DNA of 64,000 nt from Bifidobacterium simiarum. Lineage in GTDB: Bacteria; Actinomycetota; Actinomycetes; Actinomycetales; Bifidobacteriaceae. The stretch covers positions 124,346 through 188,345 of the forward strand of contig NZ_PEBK01000005.1 in assembly GCF_002802905.1 (NCBI RefSeq), given 5' to 3'. The notes beneath the pieces were generated by a model. The model was not told the DNA's origin. It made no database searches and saw only the letters and a program-made list of their open reading frames with translations. Position numbers and translations under genes: made by a program. Shown one piece after another: positions 27,089 to 35,623 of the stretch; position 1 is the stretch's first letter; the number at the start of each line of letters is the position of its first letter.

Positions 27089-27141
27089 GCCTTCCCCTGT
27101 GAGGGGAAGGTGGCCGGCTTTTGCCGGTCGGATGAGGTGAC
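27089..27141. repeat. Intergenic palindromic repeat, copy B
   Basis: CCTTCCCCTGTGAGGGGAAGG followed by a GCCGGCTTTTGCCGG stem and GTCGGATGAGGTGAC. It is the inverted counterpart of 11386-11436. It lies between a forward terminator and the 3' end of a reverse-strand operon; nothing else is seen in 27005-27200. Confidence 0.75.
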
Positions 27142-27200
27142 TCGAATGAAGCATGGTCACGCATGGCCACGATATGGCGGCCGTGCGTCGCCGCCAGCCC

Positions 27201-28886
27201 CTACTCCGTCGCCCCGATCCCCATCGCCCAGTCGTGCAGGCGCTGCGCCTCGGGGGAGCGGATGACGGTGAACCGCAGCCACGAATAGCCGTTCATCACG
27301 AACAGCGGCATGTCCAGCGACTCCACGCCGGCGCGAACACGCCACGGGTAGATCCGGCGCTGCACGCACTGGATGCGAGACCGACGGGTGATCATGGTGA
27401 CGAAGCTGAGCCTCCTCGCGCCGGTGACGACGATGCGGCCGTCGTCGAGCAGCGCATAGCCTTCGGCGCGCAGCTTCAGCCACCGTTTCGCGAAGACGTA
27501 GCCGCCGGCCAGCAGCGGGACGGTCAGCAGCCACAGCAGCCAGAGCACATGGAAGTACGGTTCGAACACCGGATGGCCGGCCGGGAACCTCACCTCGCCC
27601 AACGGCGTGTCAGGGCTCGGTGCATAGTAGCGGGCGATCATCAGGATGCTAGCGGTCATGACGGCGGCGACGGCCGCGGTCCAGACGAGCGGCATGACCA
27701 GCAGATAGCGTCCCAGACCGCGGGCGGTCCGCTTCACCCGGACCGGCTGCGGCCCGTGCGATTCCTCGCGCAGATCCCATTCCGGCAGCATGTCGTGCAG
27801 CGTGGCATACAGTCTGCCGTCCTCGATGACGGGCAGAATGCTGCCCCGGGCGTCGTCGTCCTCCCCGTCGCTGTCGGTGCCGGGCGTGGCCAGACCGACC
27901 TGCACCGAACTTAAATGCAGTGCGCGGCGTAGCACCGACTGTCGGATCGTGATGGCCTGCACCCGACGTACCGGAATGGTAATGGACCGGCGGGTGATCA
28001 GCCCGCGCACGATGATCAGATCGTCGCCGCGGCGCCACACTTCGAACCGGTGAAAGAGCAGCAGCGATTTGACGACGCTGACGACGAGCATCGACGCCAG
28101 CATGGCCGCCGCGACCATGATCGCGGTCATGACACTGCCCGCGGCGAACCGGTATACGGCGTATTCGGCCCTGTAGACCATGCCGGCGGGCAGCAGGTCG
28201 CGCAGATTCTGGGCGAAACCGTAGATCACGGCCAATGCGGCGAGGAACCCCAGATCGGTGAGTGCGAACAGGATCGTATCGCGGACCGAGGCGCGGAACA
28301 CCAGCCGGCCGTCGTTGTGGTCCGTATCGGGAAGGCGTGTTTCGCCGTGGTCAGTCGGGCCGATGCCGTCAGCGGTTGGGGTGGGACGGCCGGCCGCCGC
28401 ATCCATCGTCTGCAGTCGCAGTCGCTCCAGCTTGTCGCCCAGACCGGCCGGCACCGCGGTGAGGACGATGGCCGATCCACCGGAGGTGCCGCCGGCGTCG
28501 ATCGTGACGCTGACCAGTCCGAAGGGCTTGAAGAAGAACGGCTGGCTGACATTGACCGTATGGATGTGATCGTAGGGGATGGTGGTGCGGATGGTGTTGA
28601 ACACCCCGGTGACCAGCGTGATCTCGTCGTCGCCGAGACGATACCGCCGGCACGCCCAAAGGGCGATCTGCCACACGGCCATGCCCGCCACGGCCAGGGC
28701 GATGACCGTCCACACGACCTGCCGCGAGGGATGCATCCACGCGACCAGTACCAGCAGCGAGACCATGGTGCCGACCATGGAACGGGCGCGTTCGGTGATG
28801 TCGATGATCAGCGACAGCGGATGGACGCGCCTCCATCGGCCATGGACAGGTCCGTTATCCGGTCCGTTATCCGTTCCGCCCATCAC
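27201..28886 (-). CDS. PH-domain membrane protein, YdbT family
   Basis: 561 residues. The pattern of paired N-terminal helices, a bacterial PH domain (bPH_2, formerly DUF304), further helix pairs and at least one more PH domain fits the YdbT family. The segment with TIPYDHIHTVNVSQPFFFKPFGL and later SITIPVRRVQAITIRQSVL are PH-domain strands. The role of these proteins is poorly known; in some bacteria they confer resistance to peptide antibiotics. The GTG at 28886 overlaps the upstream stop as GTGA; the ATG three bases later is an equally likely start. It pairs with the smaller PH protein upstream. Confidence 0.85.
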   Translation of the reverse strand: MMGGTDNGPDNGPVHGRWRRVHPLSLIIDITERARSMVGTMVSLLVLVAWMHPSRQVVWTVIALAVAGMAVWQIALWACRRYRLGDDEITLVTGVFNTIRTTIPYDHIHTVNVSQPFFFKPFGLVSVTIDAGGTSGGSAIVLTAVPAGLGDKLERLRLQTMDAAAGRPTPTADGIGPTDHGETRLPDTDHNDGRLVFRASVRDTILFALTDLGFLAALAVIYGFAQNLRDLLPAGMVYRAEYAVYRFAAGSVMTAIMVAAAMLASMLVVSVVKSLLLFHRFEVWRRGDDLIIVRGLITRRSITIPVRRVQAITIRQSVLRRALHLSSVQVGLATPGTDSDGEDDDARGSILPVIEDGRLYATLHDMLPEWDLREESHGPQPVRVKRTARGLGRYLLVMPLVWTAAVAAVMTASILMIARYYAPSPDTPLGEVRFPAGHPVFEPYFHVLWLLWLLTVPLLAGGYVFAKRWLKLRAEGYALLDDGRIVVTGARRLSFVTMITRRSRIQCVQRRIYPWRVRAGVESLDMPLFVMNGYSWLRFTVIRSPEAQRLHDWAMGIGATE

Positions 28887-29371
28887 ACGTCGTCCTTCGA
28901 GGTGAGCACCCGGGAGCTGATCTGCTCCACGATCGCCTCCGCCGTCTCGTTCTCCAACGCGGCGATCTCATGGTCGTCCACGGCGGTGTGGATCTCCACG
29001 GCGGTCAGGCCGAACCGCCGAAGCAGCGGCCCCTGCATGGTCTCCACATGCTGCACGCGGTTGTAGGGGATCGTCGTCGTGGTGCGCAGCAGCCATCCGC
29101 GATGCAGCATCACGTCATGGTCGCCGAGCGAATACCGGTTGAACCGGTAGGCATACCGCGTCCGCAGCGGCTGCGAGGCCAGATCCGTCAGGATCAGCGC
29201 GACGGCGACGGCCGCTACGGGAAGATGCCACGGCGTCCACCATCCGACGATCCGGCAGACCACCAAAACCACGGCGCATGCCGCGACGCCGGCGAGATCC
29301 CGGCCGATCGCACGCAGCAGCCATACCCGTTTCACCGATTCGGGCAGGCTATGCCACCGTCGTTCGCTCAT
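28883..29371 (-). CDS. PH-domain membrane protein, YdbS family
   Basis: 162 residues. Two adjacent helices near the N-terminus (about 20-65) are followed by one bPH_2 domain starting SLGDHDVMLHRGWLLRTTTT and continuing IPYNRVQHVETMQGPLLRRFGL. Pairing of a one-domain YdbS-like gene with a multi-domain YdbT-like gene, translationally coupled as here, is a common arrangement. It is the first gene of the two-gene unit, divergent from the HAD phosphatase gene. Confidence 0.87.
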   Translation of the reverse strand: MSERRWHSLPESVKRVWLLRAIGRDLAGVAACAVVLVVCRIVGWWTPWHLPVAAVAVALILTDLASQPLRTRYAYRFNRYSLGDHDVMLHRGWLLRTTTTIPYNRVQHVETMQGPLLRRFGLTAVEIHTAVDDHEIAALENETAEAIVEQISSRVLTSKDDV

Positions 29372-29417
29372 ATGATCCCCCTTGTGACGCTCACTACAGG
29401 GTATCAGGCGGCATTTC

Positions 29418-29569
29418 GGTTCACTCGTTGCCGGTGCCGGAAAAAGAGTGAATCGGAACCGAACGATATCGAACGTCGAAGGGCGCTGTCATCGATGAGA
29501 TGCACAGGAATCCTGTGAATGCGGACAACATTTGGTTCACTCTTTGCGGGACCCCGAAAAGAGTGAACC
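29418..29569. promoter_or_regulatory. Pair of similar 36-37 bp stem-loops in a divergent intergenic region
   Basis: Copy 1: GGTTCACTC (29418-29426) with GAGTGAATC (29446-29454). Copy 2: GGTTCACTCTTT (29534-29545) with AAAGAGTGAACC (29558-29569). The starts are 116 bases apart, between the PH-protein operon and the HAD gene. They could be operators for an unknown regulator or RNA hairpins; neither is followed by a clear T-run. Confidence 0.5.
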
Positions 29570-29632
29570 GCGCGGGACGGCGGTCGTTGCTAAGCTGAAG
29601 GCGGTATCGGCCGGCAAATATAGGAGACGCTC

Positions 29633-30430
29633 ATGGCATCCAGCATCAAAGCCGTGTTTTTCGACATCGACGGCACCCTGACCAGTTTCGTCACCCATGA
29701 GGTGCCCCAATCCACCAAGGACGCGATCGAAGCGCTCAAGGCCAAGGGGATCAAGGTGTTCATCGCCACCGGCCGCGCGCCCTCGCAGATGACCATCGTC
29801 ACCGAACGGCTCGGCATCACCTTCGACGGCTACATGACCATGACCGGCCAGTACTGCTTCGACGACCACGGGTTCCTCAAGAAGCACGACATCAGCAAGA
29901 CCGATCTGCGGATCTTCCTCGACTATCTCGCCGCGCACCCCGAAGTCGGCGCGAACTTCGCCGAGGAGGACTACGTCTACTTCAACCAGATCACGCCGAC
30001 GATCCGCGAGCAGTACGCCGGACTCGGCGCCACCGCCCCCTCGCTGGTGGTGGACGACGTGAACCGCGTGTTCGAACACCCCACCTACCAGTTCTCCGCA
30101 TTCGTCGGCGAAGCCGAGGAGCAGCGGATCGTCGACCTGCTGCCGGACTGCCGGTCGGTGCGCTGGCACCCCTCGTTCTGCGACTTCATTCCCGCCGACG
30201 GCGGCAAGCCCGCCGGCATCAGGGCGTTCATGGAACTCTACGGATTCGCCCGCGAGGAGACCATGGCCTTCGGCGACGGCGGCAACGACGCTGACATGCT
30301 CGCCTACGCCGGCATCGGCGTGGCGATGGGCAACGGCGGCGACAAGGCCAAGGCCGCCGCCGACTACGTCACCGATACCGTGGACGATGACGGCATCCTC
30401 AACGCCCTGAAGCACTTCGACGTGCTGTAG
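29633..30430 (+). CDS. HAD-superfamily (Cof-type) phosphatase
   Basis: 265 residues. Motif I is FFDIDGTLT with nucleophile Asp11 and Asp13; the IFIATGRAPSQ-like motif II reads FIATGRAPSQ; motif IV is GDGGNDADM. The large cap inserted between motifs II and III makes it a Cof/YbiV-type (subclass IIB) enzyme, which typically dephosphorylates sugar phosphates or flavin-like compounds. ATAGGAG lies ahead of the ATG. It is a single gene convergent with the next. The substrate is unknown. Confidence 0.92.
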   Translation: MASSIKAVFFDIDGTLTSFVTHEVPQSTKDAIEALKAKGIKVFIATGRAPSQMTIVTERLGITFDGYMTMTGQYCFDDHGFLKKHDISKTDLRIFLDYLAAHPEVGANFAEEDYVYFNQITPTIREQYAGLGATAPSLVVDDVNRVFEHPTYQFSAFVGEAEEQRIVDLLPDCRSVRWHPSFCDFIPADGGKPAGIRAFMELYGFAREETMAFGDGGNDADMLAYAGIGVAMGNGGDKAKAAADYVTDTVDDDGILNALKHFDVL

Positions 30431-30441
30431 GGCCTAAGGCC

Positions 30442-30798
30442 TCAGTGGATGCAGGCCTCGATGTTGTTGCCCTCGGGATCGTGCACGAACGCCGCGTAAT
30501 ACGTCGGCCCGTAGTTCGGGCGGGGTCCCGGCTCGCCGTTGTCGGTGCCTCCGGCGGCCAGCCCGGCCGCGTGGAACGCCTTGACGGACTCCTCGTCCTT
30601 CGTGCCGAACGCCACATGCATCGGCGTGGTCTCGCCGTCGGCCCGGCTCACCCACACGCTGGAGCCGTCGTCGGCGGCGAACTGCACGGCGCCCGGGAAC
30701 TCCACGCCCTTCGCATAGCCGAGCGGGGTCAGCGCGGCCTCGTAGAATGCGGCCTGCCTCTCGAAATCCTTCGCCTTGATGGTCAGATGATCGATCAT
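30442..30798 (-). CDS. VOC-superfamily (glyoxalase/bleomycin-resistance-like) protein
   Basis: 118 residues with the start fixed at 30798 by AAGGAG five bases upstream; the longer frame to 31002 has no ribosome site. The beta-alpha-beta-beta-beta modules begin IDHLTIKAKDFERQAAFYEA and end AAFVHDPEGNNIEACIH. Potential metal ligands are His4 in the first module, His83-region in MHVAFGT and Glu near the end. This is typical of small VOC proteins of uncertain substrate. Convergent with the HAD gene, 11 bases apart. Confidence 0.88.
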   Translation of the reverse strand: MIDHLTIKAKDFERQAAFYEAALTPLGYAKGVEFPGAVQFAADDGSSVWVSRADGETTPMHVAFGTKDEESVKAFHAAGLAAGGTDNGEPGPRPNYGPTYYAAFVHDPEGNNIEACIH

Positions 30799-30922
30799 GA
30801 TGTCTCCTTCGTCGCTGATGGAACATTCACGTCTCATTGTAGGGGCGGAACACGGCCCCTCCGGTGCCGCGGCGGCATAATGGGGAGGTCGGACAGTCAT
30901 CCGCGGAAATGGGAGGGGCGCC

Positions 30923-32686
30923 ATGCGCAAGAGCGAGGCGAAGGAACGGCCGATACTGGGGTCGAAGGTGTTCCTGTACGTGACGGAGTTCTTCTCCGGC
31001 ATGGCGGTGATGGCGGCCGAACTGGGCGCGTCGCGACTGCTCGCCCCCTACTTCTCCAGCTCGCAGATCGTGTGGACCATCATCATCGGCACCATCATGA
31101 TCGCGCTGGCATTGGGCGCCGTGTTCGGCGGCCGATGGGCCGACCGCAACCCGGACCCCGACCGCCTCTACCTGCGCATCCTCGCCGCGGCCGTATGGAT
31201 CTCGCTGATCCCGCTGGTCGGCAAGTACGTGATCCTGCTGGTCTCCGGCCTGCTCATCGTCACCGTCTCCACGAATTTCCTCGTGATCGCCGCATTCGTC
31301 AGCTGCATGCTCATCTTCGTGCCGCCGCTGTTCCTGCTCGGCACGGTCACCCCCGGACTCAACAAATTCGCCACCGACTCGCTGGAGGACAACGCCTCCG
31401 TGGTCGGCCGGCTCTCCGCATGCAACACCGTCGGATCGATCCTCGGCACCTTCCTGCCCACCTTCGTCACCATCCCGGCCGTCGGCACCTTCGTCACCTT
31501 CCTGCTCTTCTCCGGCCTGCTGCTGCTCCTGCCGCTGATCTACTTCCTGTCCTCGCACGTCATGCGCGCGGCCAGCGTCGCGGCGATCGTCGTGTTCGTC
31601 GGCTCGGCGGTGTTCTCGCCGATGACCGGCTTCGCGTTCTGGGAACGCAACCTCGCCTACGAGGGCGAGTCGATCTACAACTACCTGCAGGTGAAGAACC
31701 TCGCCGACCGCACGATCCTGTCCACCAACGTGCTGTTCGGCGTGCAGTCGGTGACCATGAAGACCGACGGGCTCACCGGCATGTACTACGACACCGCGCT
31801 GGCCGCGCCGGCGCTCGCCGACCACGCCGATTCCGCGCTGATCCTCGGCATGGGCACCGGCACCTACGCCCGGCAGCTGAGGCGGTACTATCCGAAGATG
31901 CGCATCCAGGGCGTGGAGCTCGACGGCAAGATCACCTCGCTGGCGGGAAGGTACTTCGACGAACCGTCCGACATCCCGGTCAGCACCTACGACGGCCGCG
32001 CATGGCTCGCCGCCAGCCGTGACAAGTACGACGTGATCATGGTCGACGCGTATCAGGACATCACCATCCCGTTCCAGATGAGCTCCGACGAATTCTTCTC
32101 GATGGTGCGCCGGCATCTCAATCCGGGCGGCGTGATGGTCGTCAACATGAACATGATCTCCGACGGGCGCGGCTCGATCAACGAGGCGCTGCAGACGACG
32201 ATCGCCAACGTGTTCAACGGCGCCTGCCGCGTCGGCACCACGTATACGGCCGACGTGCCCGGCACGACGAACCGCGAGCTGTTCGCCAAGGCACCCACCG
32301 AGGCGGAGACGGGGAAGTTCGCCTCTTCGGGGACATCGTGCGACGATTCATGGCGCAGGACCGGCGGCATCGCCACGGTCGGCGAGCCGGTGACCAGCAC
32401 AATGCGGCGGGACGTGAAGGCCGGATCGCTGGTCTCCACGACGCTGGAGCGCACCGGCGACCAGGATCTCGCCGCCTACATGGACGGGGTCGCGGGCCGG
32501 ATGCGGGCCGTACGCGACCCGTCGCCCGGCTCCGCAGACCGGTCGCTGGTCCTCACCGACGACCGGGCCCCCGTCGAGGTGCTTGGCATGAAGGCCATCG
32601 ACCAGCTCATCGCCGAGGAGGCCGGCCCGTACCGGCAGATCCTGAAGGAACAGGGCATCGGCGGGCTGATGAAGTCGGTGTCGTAA
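30923..32686 (+). CDS. Membrane-fused spermidine synthase-like protein
   Basis: 587 residues. The N-terminal third (to about 230) has seven or eight hydrophobic helices and begins FLYVTEFFSGMAVMAAELGA, a segment seen in membrane-anchored polyamine-synthase-like proteins. The C-terminal part is a Rossmann methyltransferase-like domain with ALILGMGTGTYARQL and GVELDGKI, then a YDVIMVDAY strand as in spermidine synthases. Whether it makes a polyamine is unproven: no S-adenosylmethionine decarboxylase gene is nearby. GGGAGGGG precedes the ATG. A Cys/Thr-rich insertion (about 435-500) has no family counterpart I know. Confidence 0.82.
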   Translation: MRKSEAKERPILGSKVFLYVTEFFSGMAVMAAELGASRLLAPYFSSSQIVWTIIIGTIMIALALGAVFGGRWADRNPDPDRLYLRILAAAVWISLIPLVGKYVILLVSGLLIVTVSTNFLVIAAFVSCMLIFVPPLFLLGTVTPGLNKFATDSLEDNASVVGRLSACNTVGSILGTFLPTFVTIPAVGTFVTFLLFSGLLLLLPLIYFLSSHVMRAASVAAIVVFVGSAVFSPMTGFAFWERNLAYEGESIYNYLQVKNLADRTILSTNVLFGVQSVTMKTDGLTGMYYDTALAAPALADHADSALILGMGTGTYARQLRRYYPKMRIQGVELDGKITSLAGRYFDEPSDIPVSTYDGRAWLAASRDKYDVIMVDAYQDITIPFQMSSDEFFSMVRRHLNPGGVMVVNMNMISDGRGSINEALQTTIANVFNGACRVGTTYTADVPGTTNRELFAKAPTEAETGKFASSGTSCDDSWRRTGGIATVGEPVTSTMRRDVKAGSLVSTTLERTGDQDLAAYMDGVAGRMRAVRDPSPGSADRSLVLTDDRAPVEVLGMKAIDQLIAEEAGPYRQILKEQGIGGLMKSVS

Positions 32687-32767
32687 CGGTTCCGCCGGTT
32701 TCGCGGCTCCGGCGGGCCGGTGGCGGTCCCGATGGAGGTGCCGATGGCGGTCGGCGCGCCACGCCGG

Positions 32768-33053
32768 TTGCGGATCGGGAAAACCGTGGTATTATCTTCA
32801 AGGCTTGAGTAATCAAGAAAGTGGAGAAATCCCACCTGGAAGCCTTTCACGGCCTCGGGTCCAAGGCCTACAGCCTTGCCGGAACCGCCGATCGTGCGGT
32901 TCGGCGCGGGGAGAGTCCCGCAAGTCATGATCGACCTTCGATTGTGCATGGACATGCGGATGCCGTTCGTTCCCATGAGCGGATGGCGGGGCATGATGCT
33001 GTATGTTTCGGACGCAGATGGAATTTCGTCTGGCAGTAGGGAATGGAGTCATC
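32768..33053 (+). promoter_or_regulatory. infC operon promoter and structured 5' leader
   Basis: TTGCGG (32768-32773), 16 bases, TATTAT (32790-32795) is a good promoter. The roughly 250-base leader holds consecutive hairpins: CTTGA/TCAAG (32804-32817), GAACCGC/GCGGTTC (32882-32902) and GCGGG/CCCGC (32906-32921). No conserved peptide is encoded. By analogy with other infC-rpmI-rplT operons it may be a binding site for ribosomal protein L20 or another autogenous control element. Confidence 0.6.
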
Positions 33054-33791
33054 ATTAGCGCCGAACCACGTATCAACGAAGAGATTCGCGTATCGCAAGT
33101 ACGCCTGATCGGCCCGAAGGGCGAGCAGGTGGGCGTCATCGCAACCTCCGTCGCGCTGAATCTGGCACGCGAGGCCAACCTCGATCTCGTCGAGGTCGCC
33201 CCGAATGCCAAGCCGCCCGTGGCCAAGCTCATTGACTACGGCAAGTTCAAGTACAACGAGAAGATCAAGGCTCGTGAGGCTCGCCGGAACCAGAGCACCG
33301 CCGAAATCAAGGAGATCCGTTTCCGCCTCAAGATCGACGATCATGACTTTGACGTCAAGAAGGGGCATGTGGAGCGATTCCTCTCCGGTGGTGACAAGGT
33401 GAAGGTCACCATCATGCTGCGTGGTCGTGAGCAGTCCCGCCCGATCGGTGGCGTCGAACTGCTACGTCGACTGGCCGACGAGGTGTCCGAGCTGGGCACC
33501 ATCGAATCCCAGCCGCGTCAGGACGGCCGCAACATCATCATGGTGCTGGCCCCGAAGGGCAAGAAGGTGCACACCCAGTCCGAGCAGCGTCGTCGCGGCG
33601 CCTCCGCCCGCGCCGAGCGTCAGGCCCGTCAGGCCGCGCGTCTCGCCGCCAAGAAGGAAGCGCAGAACGCCGCCGCCGAGGAGGCAAGCGCCGACCTCAA
33701 GGCGATCGCCGAATCCCACGCCGCCGAAAAGACTTCCGCGAAGAAGACCACTCATCATAAGGAGGGCAGCAATGCCGAAGATGAAAAATAA
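33054..33791 (+). CDS. infC: Translation initiation factor IF-3, probable AUU start
   Basis: Keeps the 30S subunit free and checks the start codon. The conserved N-terminus (I)[19 protein letters not shown] begins at an ATT codon (33054) with GGAG five bases upstream; ATC at 33051 is the alternative. In-frame ATG codons at 33003 and 33018 would add residues that IF-3 proteins lack. Use of AUU is the classical autoregulation device of infC. The two IF-3 domains end near residue 180. A further roughly 65 residues, rich in Ala, Lys and Arg, form a C-terminal extension seen in some actinobacteria. First gene of infC-rpmI-rplT. Confidence 0.93.
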   Translation: MSAEPRINEEIRVSQVRLIGPKGEQVGVIATSVALNLAREANLDLVEVAPNAKPPVAKLIDYGKFKYNEKIKAREARRNQSTAEIKEIRFRLKIDDHDFDVKKGHVERFLSGGDKVKVTIMLRGREQSRPIGGVELLRRLADEVSELGTIESQPRQDGRNIIMVLAPKGKKVHTQSEQRRRGASARAERQARQAARLAAKKEAQNAAAEEASADLKAIAESHAAEKTSAKKTTHHKEGSNAEDEK

Positions 33792-33966
33792 CTCCGCTCT
33801 GTCCAAGCGTGTCAAGGTTTCTGGCACGGGCAAGCTGGTGCACGCCGGTAGCGCCATGCGCCACAACCTGGAGCACAAGTCCGCTCGCAAGCGCCGCGCT
33901 CTGAAGGCCGACGGCGTGCTCGCCAAGCCGCAGGCCCAGAAGCTCAAGAAGATGCTCACCGCCTGA
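33772..33966 (+). CDS. rpmI: 50S ribosomal protein L35
   Basis: 64 residues, beginning [20 protein letters not shown], with the basic [13 protein letters not shown] segment typical of bL35. AAGGAGGG lies nine bases ahead. The ATG is 20 bases inside the end of infC in another frame, so translation is probably coupled to infC. Confidence 0.97.
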   Translation: MPKMKNNSALSKRVKVSGTGKLVHAGSAMRHNLEHKSARKRRALKADGVLAKPQAQKLKKMLTA

Positions 33967-34017
33967 TTTCGGCGTCACGCAATAGAAGACTTAATAGGAA
34001 AGCTGAGGAAATAACAA

Positions 34018-34401
34018 ATGGCACGTGTGAAGCGCGCAGTCAACGCCAAGAAGAAGCGTCGCGTCGTTCTCGAGAGGGCTTCGGGCTACCGCGGCCAGCG
34101 TTCCCGCCTGTACCGCAAGGCCAAGGAACAGCTGCTGCACTCCTTCAACTACAACTTCCGCGACCGCAAGGCTCGCAAGGGTGACTTCCGCAAGCTGTGG
34201 ATCCAGCGCATCAACGCCGCCGTCCGCGCCGAAGGCATCACCTACAACCGCTTCATCCAGGGCCTGCACCTCGCCGGCATCGAGCTGGATCGTCGCGCTC
34301 TCGCCGAGATCGCCATCTCCGATCCCGACACCTTCAAGACCATCGTGGAGGCCGCCAAGGCCGCTCTGCCCGAGGACGTCAACGCCCCGAAGGCCGCCTG
34401 A
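34018..34401 (+). CDS. rplT: 50S ribosomal protein L20
   Basis: 127 residues. It begins [19 protein letters not shown] and contains [19 protein letters not shown] and [16 protein letters not shown], the classic bL20 sequence. It is needed early in 50S assembly and is an autoregulator in several bacteria. GAGGAAAT precedes the start, 51 bases after rpmI. Last gene of the operon, followed by a strong terminator. Confidence 0.98.
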   Translation: MARVKRAVNAKKKRRVVLERASGYRGQRSRLYRKAKEQLLHSFNYNFRDRKARKGDFRKLWIQRINAAVRAEGITYNRFIQGLHLAGIELDRRALAEIAISDPDTFKTIVEAAKAALPEDVNAPKAA

Positions 34402-34457
34402 GCATATCGGCGAACCGATGGGTCGAACGACTCCTGTCTTGAGTGATTGAGACGATG

Positions 34458-34485
34458 AAGCCCCGCATCCGTGCGGGGCTTTTTT
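34458..34485 (+). terminator. Terminator of the infC-rpmI-rplT operon
   Basis: AAGCCCCGCA (34458-34467), loop TCCG, TGCGGGGCTT (34472-34481) followed by further T residues. Confidence 0.95.
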
Positions 34486-34552
34486 CATATGCGGCAAGCG
34501 ACGGCAAAGCGATTCCGGCATGAAGACATGACGGTCATAATTGGGGGAAGAC

Positions 34553-35539
34553 ATGGGCGGTATGAATGCCACGGACGGTACGGATGCCACGGACGGTACG
34601 GATACTACGGGCGGTACGGATGCCAGGAGCGGATTCGGCGGGCTGATCGACCGGTTCCTCGCCTACATCGATGTGGAGCGGGGGCTGGCCGTATCGACCG
34701 TACGAGCCTACGAATCCGATCTGCGCCGGTATGCCGCATGGCTGACCGACCACGGCCGGCACGGCATCGCCGAGGTGACGAGGGCCGACGTCGAGGGGTT
34801 CATCGCCTCGTTGGACGGCGAATCCGCCAGAAGCCGGGCGAGGCGTCTGGCCGCCGTGCATGAGCTGCACCGGTTCGCCGTGGGGGAGGGACGTGCCGCC
34901 GCGGACGTGTCCGAAAGCGTGAAGGCGCCCAAAAGCGCGCACACCCTGCCCGACGTGCTCACCATCGACGAGGTGTCCCGCCTGCTCGACGCGGCCGCGA
35001 TGGGCGGTTCGCGCGATCCGGTCGTCCTGCGCGACAAGGCGCTGCTGGAATTCATGTACGCCACGGGATGCCGCGTCTCCGAGGCGGTGGGCGCCGACCT
35101 GTCCGACATCGACCTCGACTCGCATGTGGCCCGGCTCACCGGCAAGGGGTCGAAGCAGCGGCTGGTGCCGTTGGGCTCGTACGCCTGCACGGCGATGCGC
35201 GGGTATCTGGACGGCGCCCGCACCGAGCTGATGGGCCGGGCGAAGACGAAGCCGGAGATGCGGGCCATCTTCCTCAACAAGCGCGGCCGCCGGTTGTCGC
35301 GGCAATCCGTGTGGGAGGTGGTGAAGGCCGCGGGGCAGCGCGCCGGCATCACCCGGCCGCTGCATCCGCACACCCTGCGCCATTCGTTCGCCACGCACCT
35401 GATCCAGGGCGGGGCCGACGTGCGCACCGTGCAGGAGCTGCTCGGCCACGCCTCCGTCACCACCACGCAGATCTATACGCACGTCAGCCCGCAGGTGCTG
35501 ATGGAGACGTATCTGACCAGCCATCCGCGCGCCCGGTGA
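34553..35539 (+). CDS. xerD: Tyrosine recombinase, XerD-like
   Basis: Resolves chromosome dimers or related recombination sites. With ATG 34553 (GGGGGA upstream) it has 328 residues. After a Thr/Asp/Gly-rich repeat lead of about 24 residues come the SAM-like core-binding domain and the catalytic domain. All catalytic residues can be placed: Arg174 (ATGCRVSE), Lys198 (GKGSKQR), His273 and Arg276 (HTLRHSF), His299 (GHAS) and Tyr308 (QIYTHV). The lead is encoded by three 18-base tandem repeats (34571-34624). In related genomes xerD often lies directly before parA-scpA-scpB; here two accessory genes intervene. Confidence 0.93.
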   Translation: MGGMNATDGTDATDGTDTTGGTDARSGFGGLIDRFLAYIDVERGLAVSTVRAYESDLRRYAAWLTDHGRHGIAEVTRADVEGFIASLDGESARSRARRLAAVHELHRFAVGEGRAAADVSESVKAPKSAHTLPDVLTIDEVSRLLDAAAMGGSRDPVVLRDKALLEFMYATGCRVSEAVGADLSDIDLDSHVARLTGKGSKQRLVPLGSYACTAMRGYLDGARTELMGRAKTKPEMRAIFLNKRGRRLSRQSVWEVVKAAGQRAGITRPLHPHTLRHSFATHLIQGGADVRTVQELLGHASVTTTQIYTHVSPQVLMETYLTSHPRAR

Positions 35540-35552
35540 CGGAAGTGTCTTC

Positions 35553-35593
35553 GTGGGGGTCAACCACAATAAAATAAACAACCAAACCCCCAC
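35553..35593. promoter_or_regulatory. Inverted repeat spanning an AT-rich core upstream of the secreted protein gene
   Basis: GTGGGGGT (35553-35560) and ACCCCCAC (35586-35593) enclose 25 bases that include AATAAAATAAAC. It may be the xerD terminator loop, or an operator around a -10 box of the next gene (ATG 35624). Confidence 0.45.
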
Positions 35594-35623
35594 CATTAAG
35601 GAAGAAGGAAAGAAGAAAAAAGA

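Noticed and set aside
32821-33039. 72-codon ORF in the infC leader
   Set aside because: Better explained as a structured untranslated leader; no ribosome site and the text follows the hairpins.
34553-35539. Integrase of a prophage or genomic island
   Set aside because: Sequence and length fit XerC/D recombinases rather than phage integrases, and no phage genes or attachment-site tRNA are present.
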